The translations under genes were made by a program, and so were the position numbers. From Flavobacteriales bacterium UBA7612 (lineage in GTDB: Bacteria > Bacteroidota > Bacteroidia > Flavobacteriales > Weeksellaceae), in NCBI GenBank assembly GCA_002484335.1, contig DLJQ01000025.1, positions 1-64,000 on the forward strand: a DNA stretch of 64,000 nt, in the 5' to 3' direction. The stretch's first letter is position 1, and every line of letters starts with the position of its first letter. Shown piece by piece: positions 58,283 through 64,000 of this stretch. The notes under the pieces are model-generated. The model was not told the DNA's origin. It was given only the letters and a program-made list of their open reading frames with translations, and searched no databases.

Positions 58283-59524
58283 ATGAAAGTTTTCAAATTC
58301 GGTGGAGCATCAGTAAAAGATGCAGCTGGCGTAAGAAATGTTGCAAACTTGTTGCAAACTGTTGGTTACGAAAATACATGTATCATAGTTTCTGCTATTG
58401 GCAAGACAACTAATGCATTAGAAGACGTAGTCAAGCGCTATTTTGAAAACGAAGATTTCGAAAAAACAATTTATGATGTTAAAGAGCATCATATAGCATT
58501 AGCAGAAGAATTATTCGAAAATCCTGTAGATGTTTCTAATGAAATTTCTCAGTTTTTTGATGATATTCTATCTTTTTTAAGAAGAAATAAGTCTCCTCAT
58601 TACAGTTATGTATATGATCAGATTGTATGTTGTGGAGAATTAATTTCTACGAAAATTATAAGTATGTATTTAAATTCAATTAATTTAAAAAATGATTGGT
58701 TGGATGTTCGTGATTATATCAAAACAGATAATACATACAGAGAAGGAAAAGTTGATTGGAAATTAACCGAAGAAAATATAAAAGAATTGCCTACAAAAGG
58801 GTTATATATAACTCAAGGTTTCTTAGGTTCAGATCCTAATTTTTTCACGACAACATTGGGTAGAGAAGGTTCAGATTATTCAGCTGCAATTTTTGCTTAT
58901 TGTTTAAATGCAGATAGTATGACAATCTGGAAAGATGTTCCAGGGGTTTTAAATGCTGATCCACGTTATTTTGATAATGCAGAATTATTGAACCATATTT
59001 CTTATGAAGAAGCTATTGAGTTAGCTTATTATGGAGCATCAGTTATTCATCCAAAAACATTACAACCATTACAAAGAAAAGAAATTCCATTTTTTGTAAA
59101 ATCATTCTTGAATCCAAAAGAAGCTGGAACAGAAGTTTCAAAAGGACAACCATTAGAACCAAAAGTACCATGTTTTATTTTAAAAAGAGATCAACATTTG
59201 ATTCGTTTATCAAGTAAAGATTTTTCTTTTATTACAGAAGATAAATTAAGTGGTATATTTAATAAATTATATGATTATCAGATAAATGTAAATCTTATGC
59301 AGAGTTCTGCTATATCTTTATCTTTATGTTTAGAAGATAAATATAATAATCTTGAAAAATTTGCTCAAGATATAAGTGTAGATTTTGGCATTCAAAAAGA
59401 AAATAACGTTTTATTATATACAATTCGTCATTTCGAGGATCAATCAGATAATGTCATTCCAAAAGATAAAGAATTGTTGCGTCAAACAGTAAAAGAAACA
59501 TTACAAATTGTTGTAAAAGGATAA
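58283..59524 (+). CDS. lysC: Monofunctional aspartate kinase
   Basis: It phosphorylates aspartate for lysine, methionine and cell-wall diaminopimelate synthesis. It is 413 residues. The kinase domain (about 1-280) opens KVFKFGGASVKDAAGVRN and includes TLGREGSDYSAAIFAYCLNA and KDVPGVLNADPRYF. A reduced ACT region (about 300-410) follows. It is the second aspartate kinase in the window after thrA, and lacks a dehydrogenase domain. Its stop directly precedes the ATG of the acyltransferase gene. Confidence 0.93.
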   Translation: MKVFKFGGASVKDAAGVRNVANLLQTVGYENTCIIVSAIGKTTNALEDVVKRYFENEDFEKTIYDVKEHHIALAEELFENPVDVSNEISQFFDDILSFLRRNKSPHYSYVYDQIVCCGELISTKIISMYLNSINLKNDWLDVRDYIKTDNTYREGKVDWKLTEENIKELPTKGLYITQGFLGSDPNFFTTTLGREGSDYSAAIFAYCLNADSMTIWKDVPGVLNADPRYFDNAELLNHISYEEAIELAYYGASVIHPKTLQPLQRKEIPFFVKSFLNPKEAGTEVSKGQPLEPKVPCFILKRDQHLIRLSSKDFSFITEDKLSGIFNKLYDYQINVNLMQSSAISLSLCLEDKYNNLEKFAQDISVDFGIQKENNVLLYTIRHFEDQSDNVIPKDKELLRQTVKETLQIVVKG

Positions 59525-61387
59525 ATGAGTTTAGTTAGCACACAAGATATATATTCAGCATCAGGACTTTCAAAAATTGGCATTTTTGGTAAACCTATTG
59601 CTTGGGCTCTAAAAAAAGCTTTCAGTATAGATCAATTAAATGATTTATATAATAGAGGTAAACATTTAAGCTGTGAAGGATTTTTAGATTATTTGATTGA
59701 TGATTTAGGCGTAGACTATGAAATTCATGAAGAAGATTTAAAGAGAATTCCGAAAGAAGGACCATTTATAATTATATCTAATCATCCACTTGGAGCTTTA
59801 GATGGGATTATAATGATGCATTTTATGTCAAAAATTCGTCCTGACTTTAAAGTAATGGGTAATTTTTTATTACAAAAAATTAAACCATTAGATCCTATGA
59901 TAATACCTGTAAATCCTTTCGAAACTCGCAAAGATGCTTACAGTAGTATTTCAGGTATGAGAGATACTTTGAAATTATTGCGATCAGGAGGGTGTTTGGG
60001 TATTTTTCCTGCTGGTGAAGTTTCTTATCGAGACGATGAGAAAAAAATAATAGATAGGAATTGGCAAGAAGCAGCAATGAAGCTTATTAAAAAAGCTAAA
60101 GTTCCTGTTGTACCTATGTTTTTTAGAGCAAAAAATAGTAATACTTTTTACCGTGTAGCTAAAATTCATCCAGATTTTCAGACAGCAATGTTGCCAGCAG
60201 AAATGATGAGAAAAAGAACACGTGCAATTCAGATAAGAATAGGTAAACCTATTTTACAAAAACAACAAGATGAGCACGAATCTATACAAGATTATTCAGA
60301 TTTCTTGAGAAAGAAAACATATATGTTATCTTCTTATTACAATAAAAAAAGAGGAATAGCAGAAGTTTTTAAAAATCCATCGAATTTAGAATTAAAAATA
60401 CCGAATCTTCAAAGTTTATCATCTTCAAAAAAGGTGAAACAAATTGTTCCTGAAACATCATTAGATTTAATTTTAGGGGATATAGAAAGATTACATAAAG
60501 AGGAAGATGCTTTATTATTTACAAATAATAATTATGAATGTTTTTTTGCTAGAGCTGAAAAAATTCCTAATATATTAAGAGAAATTGGCCGATTAAGAGA
60601 AGTAACTTTTCGATTAATAGGTGAGGGAACAAATGATGAAATAGATTTGGATCGATTTGATGGTCATTATCATCATTTATTTTTATGGGATAAAGATGCA
60701 AATAAAATTGTAGGAGCTTATAGAATGGCTATTGGTTCTGAGGTCTATGAAAAATATGGTATTAATGGATTTTATGTAAACGAATTATTTAATTTTGATC
60801 CAGAAATTCATCCTTTTTTTAAGAAATGTATTGAAATGGGAAGAGCATTTGTTGTTACAGAATATCAACAAAAACCAATGCCATTATTTCTTTTATGGAG
60901 AGGAATTGTTCATGTAACTTTGAGAAATCCTCATCAAAAATTTATTATTGGAGGAGTTAGTATAAGTAATCAATTTTCTGATTTTTCTAAATCTTTAATG
61001 ATTGAATTTATGAAATCTCATTATTTTGATTCTACTGTAGCACAATATGTTCGAGCTAAAAATGAATTTAAAGTAAGTCTAAGAGAAGAAGATAAAGAAT
61101 TTATTTTTGATGAATCTGAAGCTGATTTAAATAAATTTGATAAATTAATTGATGAACTAGAGCCAAATATGCTTCGTTTACCAGTTTTGATCAAAAAGTA
61201 CATCAAACAAAATGCAAAAGTTATTGCATTTAATGTTGATCCTAAATTTAATGATGCTATAGATGGCTTAATGTATATACGAGTTTCTGATATACCAGAA
61301 TCAACAGTAAGACCAGTTATAGAAGATATACAAGCTGAATTAGATAGAAAAATACAATCAGGTAAATTTGATGGTAATATTATCTAG
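59525..61387 (+). CDS. OlsF-like bifunctional acyltransferase (ornithine-lipid type)
   Basis: This encodes 620 residues in two parts. The N-terminal PlsC-like domain (about 50-260) contains NHPLGALDG and the FPAGEVS motif. The C-terminal GNAT-like domain (about 320-560) matches OlsB-type N-acyltransferases: VTFRLIGEG, GHYHHLFLW, ELFNFDP and CIEMGRAFV. This order is that of OlsF, known in Flavobacterium johnsoniae, which makes ornithine lipid from ornithine by two acylations. Substrate specificity (ornithine or another amino acid) is inferred. It is co-transcribed with lysC. Confidence 0.87.
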   Translation: MSLVSTQDIYSASGLSKIGIFGKPIAWALKKAFSIDQLNDLYNRGKHLSCEGFLDYLIDDLGVDYEIHEEDLKRIPKEGPFIIISNHPLGALDGIIMMHFMSKIRPDFKVMGNFLLQKIKPLDPMIIPVNPFETRKDAYSSISGMRDTLKLLRSGGCLGIFPAGEVSYRDDEKKIIDRNWQEAAMKLIKKAKVPVVPMFFRAKNSNTFYRVAKIHPDFQTAMLPAEMMRKRTRAIQIRIGKPILQKQQDEHESIQDYSDFLRKKTYMLSSYYNKKRGIAEVFKNPSNLELKIPNLQSLSSSKKVKQIVPETSLDLILGDIERLHKEEDALLFTNNNYECFFARAEKIPNILREIGRLREVTFRLIGEGTNDEIDLDRFDGHYHHLFLWDKDANKIVGAYRMAIGSEVYEKYGINGFYVNELFNFDPEIHPFFKKCIEMGRAFVVTEYQQKPMPLFLLWRGIVHVTLRNPHQKFIIGGVSISNQFSDFSKSLMIEFMKSHYFDSTVAQYVRAKNEFKVSLREEDKEFIFDESEADLNKFDKLIDELEPNMLRLPVLIKKYIKQNAKVIAFNVDPKFNDAIDGLMYIRVSDIPESTVRPVIEDIQAELDRKIQSGKFDGNII

Positions 61388-61406
61388 TTTATCTATATAA
61401 AATAAT

Positions 61407-61437
61407 AAAAATGCGTTCAATTTTTGAACGCATTTTT
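61407..61437. terminator. Bidirectional terminator between the OlsF-like gene and argH
   Basis: AAAAATGCGTTCAA (61407-61420) pairs perfectly with TTGAACGCATTTTT (61424-61437) over a 3-base loop. Confidence 0.88.
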
Positions 61438-61456
61438 TGTTATTATTAATCGATTA

Positions 61457-62758
61457 TTATTTTAAAACAGAAGATTCAAGTCTAAATTTTTCAACTTTAC
61501 TTTCAATTAAATCTAATCTTAAATTATGAATACTTCCAATATGTGAAGTTTCAAATTCTTTGTGTGGAATATAAGTCCCATTTTCTACTGATAAACCAAC
61601 TTCTCTGTATGCATCTCTAAATGGTGTTCCGTTTTTGATTGCATCATTAATATTTTCTACCGTATAAATAGGGTTATATTTTTCTTGTTCTATATAATCA
61701 TTCTTAATTTGAAGTTGTGGAATAGCAAATGTTAATATATCAATAATATTATCAAATTGCATCATTGGTTCAAATAGAATTTCTTTAAGAATCTGAAAAT
61801 CTCTATGGTAACCACTAGGTAAATTATTTATCGTTAACATAATATCATTTGGTAAAGCTTGTATGCGGTTGCAATGTGCTCTAGTTAATTCAAAAACATC
61901 AGGATTCTTTTTGTGAGGCATAATAGAAGATCCTGTAGTCATTTCATTAGGTAATTTTACAAACCCTAAATCCTGCGAATTATAAATAACTAAATCATAA
62001 GACATTTTAGAAAGTGTACCAGCAATCATTGCTAAGGCAGTAGCTACAGATTTTTCTGTTTTTCCACGTAAAATTTGTGCGCCAACAGAAGAAACTAATA
62101 TTTCTGAAAAACCTAATTCTTGTGTTGTCTGTAAACGATCTATAGGGAAGCTTGTTCCAAATCCAGCTCCAGAACCTAATGGATTTTGATCAGAAATTTT
62201 ATATGCAGCTTCAAAAAAGTATAAATCATTTAATAAACTTTCTGCATATGCAGAAAACCAAAGACCAAAACTACTAGGCATGGCTGCCTGAAAATGGGTA
62301 TAACCTGGTAATAAATGATTTTTTAATTCTTCTGCTTTTGTTAAAAAAATTTCTATTAAAGTGATTATTTTTTCAGTGATTTCCTTTAGATATTCTTTTT
62401 CAAATAATTGAATAGCAACAAGAACTTGATCATTTCTTGATCTTGCAACATGTATTTTCTTACCAGCATCGCCAGTTTTTTCAATTAGATATGCTTCAAT
62501 TTTTGAATGGATGTCTTCAAAATTATCATCAACATTAAAATTATTTTCTTCAATTAATTTTAATATTTCATTTAATGCAATTTGTAAAGCATCATTCTCT
62601 TTATTTGTGATTAAGCCTGTTTTGGCTAACATATTGGCTTGTGCTTTAGATGCTATTGCATCATATTTAGCAAGATGAGCATCTAATTCTCTGTCTTTAC
62701 CAACAGTAAATTTTTCTATTTTATCATTAATGGTAAAACCTTTATCCCAGAGTTTCAT
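61457..62758 (-). CDS. argH: Argininosuccinate lyase
   Basis: It splits argininosuccinate to arginine and fumarate in arginine synthesis. It is 433 residues from the ATG at 62758 (MKLWDKGFT), the family start; a longer frame to 62779 would begin inside the promoter. Signatures are HVARSRNDQV, GYTHFQAAMPSSFG, LGSGAGFGTSFP, and the fumarase-superfamily loop GSSIMPHKKNPD with the catalytic Ser. Cofactor-free homotetramer. No other arg gene is adjacent. Confidence 0.96.
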   Translation of the reverse strand: MKLWDKGFTINDKIEKFTVGKDRELDAHLAKYDAIASKAQANMLAKTGLITNKENDALQIALNEILKLIEENNFNVDDNFEDIHSKIEAYLIEKTGDAGKKIHVARSRNDQVLVAIQLFEKEYLKEITEKIITLIEIFLTKAEELKNHLLPGYTHFQAAMPSSFGLWFSAYAESLLNDLYFFEAAYKISDQNPLGSGAGFGTSFPIDRLQTTQELGFSEILVSSVGAQILRGKTEKSVATALAMIAGTLSKMSYDLVIYNSQDLGFVKLPNEMTTGSSIMPHKKNPDVFELTRAHCNRIQALPNDIMLTINNLPSGYHRDFQILKEILFEPMMQFDNIIDILTFAIPQLQIKNDYIEQEKYNPIYTVENINDAIKNGTPFRDAYREVGLSVENGTYIPHKEFETSHIGSIHNLRLDLIESKVEKFRLESSVLK

Positions 62759-62776
62759 ATTTTTTATATTAAGGCG

Positions 62777-62784
62777 CAAAGTTA
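62777..62784 (-). promoter_or_regulatory. -7 promoter element (TAACTTTG) for argH
   Basis: On the minus strand TAACTTTG fits TAnnTTTG, 18 bases before the ATG. Confidence 0.48.
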
Positions 62785-63022
62785 ATAAAAAATGTATATT
62801 ATTACATTAAATTAGTATAATTATAACTAATTGTTAATATTTATTCATTATTGAGTATTTTTTATTGATTTTTATAAATCATTAGAAGGTTTTTATTATT
62901 TATTTTAATTGATTGAAATATGTTTATAAAATTTTCAAAATAATTCAATTTAATAAAAAAAATAATAAAAAATTATCAAGTTGATATTTGGAAAGTACTT
63001 TCATTTTTAAGTTATATTTTTT

Positions 63023-63057
63023 AAGCCTAAATCATTGTTAAAGTGAAATATAGGCTT
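63023..63057. other. Gene-free region with hairpin upstream of acnB
   Basis: The stretch 62785-63295 has no gene. AAGCCTA (63023-63029) pairs with TAGGCTT (63051-63057), followed by TCTTTA. The flanking DNA is AT-rich with homopolymer tracts and no recognisable element apart from the acnB promoter and leader. Confidence 0.4.
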
Positions 63058-63133
63058 TCTTTATAATTGTTCTAAATTATTAAACAATAATTAAAATATA
63101 TAAGTGTTTAATGAAAAATCACTATTATAAACG

Positions 63134-63264
63134 TATTTTTGTAGACAAACTTATAATAATTAAAGAACAACCGATTATATCGATTGATCTACATTATTGT
63201 AGATGATGTTATTATAATTTAAATAGGTTGTAAAAAGAGTGATTCGTTATTTTTTATGACAACC
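63134..63264 (+). promoter_or_regulatory. acnB promoter and structured leader
   Basis: TATTTTTG (63134-63141) fits TAnnTTTG and gives a leader of about 150 bases. In it, ATCTACA (63187-63193) pairs with TGTAGAT (63198-63204). GGTTGT (63226-63231) can pair with ACAACC either upstream (63167-63172) or downstream (63259-63264). The alternative pairings could be regulatory, but they are short. Confidence 0.4.
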
Positions 63265-63295
63265 TCTATAATAAATTTAAAAAAATATAAGAATT

Positions 63296-64000
63296 ATGAG
63301 CCTTTATAAGGATTACATCAACGAAATTGAAGAGAGAAAGAGTGAAGGGCTTCATCCAAAGCCTATAGATGGTGCTGAATTACTAAGTGAAATTATTGAA
63401 CAAATAAAAGATTTAAGTAATGAGCATAGAGAGGATTCTTTAAATTTGTTTATTTACAATACTTTACCAGGAACAACTAGTGCTGCTGGTGTTAAAGCAA
63501 AATTTTTAAAAGAAATTATTTTAGGAGAATCTGTAGTTGCAGAAATTACACCTAAATTTGCTTTTGAATTATTATCACATATGAAAGGAGGACCATCTAT
63601 TGAGGTTCTTTTAGATTTAGCTTTAGGTAATGATACTGATATAGCTAATCAAGCTGCAGAAGTTCTTAAAACTCAAGTGTTCTTGTATGATGCAGATACA
63701 GAGCGTTTAAAATTAGCTTTTAATGAAGGTAATGCTATCGCTAAAGAAATTCTTGAAAGTTATGCAAAAGCAGAATTCTTTACAGAATTACCTGCTGTAC
63801 CAGAAGAAATTAATGTTGTAACATTTATTGCTGGTGAAGGTGATATCTCTACAGATTTATTATCTCCAGGTAATCAAGCTCACTCTCGTTCAGACCGTGA
63901 ATTACATGGTAAATGTATGATTACTCCGGAAGCTCAACAACAAATTAGAGATTTACAAGCTCAACATCCTGGAAAAAGCGTAATGTTAATCGCTGAAAAA
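63296..64000 (+). CDS. acnB: Aconitate hydratase B (partial, 5' end)
   Basis: The first 235 codons run to the window edge without a stop. MSLYKDYINEIEERKSEGLHPKPIDGAELL, TLPGTTSAAGVKAKFLKEI and VFLYDADTERLK belong to the helical HEAT-like N-terminal domain of AcnB. LSPGNQAHSRSDRELHGKCM begins the swivel domain. The enzyme converts citrate to isocitrate with a [4Fe-4S] cluster whose ligands lie beyond the window. 2-Methylcitrate hydration is a possible side activity. Confidence 0.93.
   Translation, partial: MSLYKDYINEIEERKSEGLHPKPIDGAELLSEIIEQIKDLSNEHREDSLNLFIYNTLPGTTSAAGVKAKFLKEIILGESVVAEITPKFAFELLSHMKGGPSIEVLLDLALGNDTDIANQAAEVLKTQVFLYDADTERLKLAFNEGNAIAKEILESYAKAEFFTELPAVPEEINVVTFIAGEGDISTDLLSPGNQAHSRSDRELHGKCMITPEAQQQIRDLQAQHPGKSVMLIAEK

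Noticed and set aside
58228..58413. 61-codon frame ahead of lysC
   Set aside because: It overlaps the start of lysC in another frame and covers its promoter; considered as a leader peptide but it has no Lys or Thr run before a terminator.
1..64000. tRNA, rRNA, CRISPR arrays, transposases, prophage or integrase genes
   Set aside because: None was recognised by eye on either strand. The four dispersed repeats are single, unspaced elements, not a CRISPR array.

Overview
The window is strongly AT-rich chromosomal DNA from a member of the Bacteroidota, most likely class Flavobacteriia (Flavobacteriaceae or Weeksellaceae). The evidence is a SusC/SusD pair, DUF5686 and DUF2480 proteins, POT-type peptide transporters, a class II HMG-CoA reductase, an OlsF-like fused acyltransferase, ECF sigma factors beside outer-membrane barrel proteins, few Shine-Dalgarno sites, and many TAnnTTTG -7 promoter elements. 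I cannot name the genus. I see no rRNA, tRNA, CRISPR array, transposase or prophage.

Layout. 1-4.6 kb: small envelope proteins and an HMG-CoA reductase/YkgJ operon. 4.6-7 kb (minus): ECF sigma factor, anti-sigma-like protein and separate barrel-like protein. 7-13.5 kb: M1 peptidase with coaX, an EamA transporter, tadA facing an alpha/beta hydrolase, two tandem paralogous small envelope proteins, and dtd. 13.6-17.9 kb: susC-susD (minus). 18-26 kb: cystathionine gamma-synthase, pdhB, DUF5686, ppa, DUF2480 and lpxB. 26-28.5 kb: a second ECF locus (lipoprotein, sigma factor, anti-sigma/barrel fusion). 28.5-35 kb: DUF488, comEC, a thioredoxin and two POT peptide transporters.

35.2-45.1 kb is the most unusual block. 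An XRE regulator is divergent from YbjN, PspA, DUF4177, OB-fold membrane protein, flotillin and a 1612-residue DUF3686/AAA+ ATPase. This looks like a membrane-integrity or membrane-remodelling module, with a 10-bp palindrome between regulator and operon as a candidate operator.

45-49.3 kb: a lipoprotein, a TGA-interrupted reading frame, a GT-C-like membrane protein, aroA and a MazG-type protein. 49.6-54.5 kb: thrA-thrB-thrC, preceded by a previously unlisted 19-codon leader peptide with a Thr/Ile run, a terminator and a possible antiterminator pairing, which together form a textbook attenuator. 54.7-62.8 kb: recA, bcp, a cysteine-free endonuclease III, fbp, lysC with the OlsF-like gene, and argH. 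The window ends inside acnB.

Two signals cut across regions. Four copies of a roughly 100-bp element share flanks, while their outer and inner stems differ in sequence yet stay complementary, which indicates selection for structure. The two ECF loci share an AAC-N17/18-TCT promoter pattern, and one locus carries as a fusion what the other carries as two separate genes.
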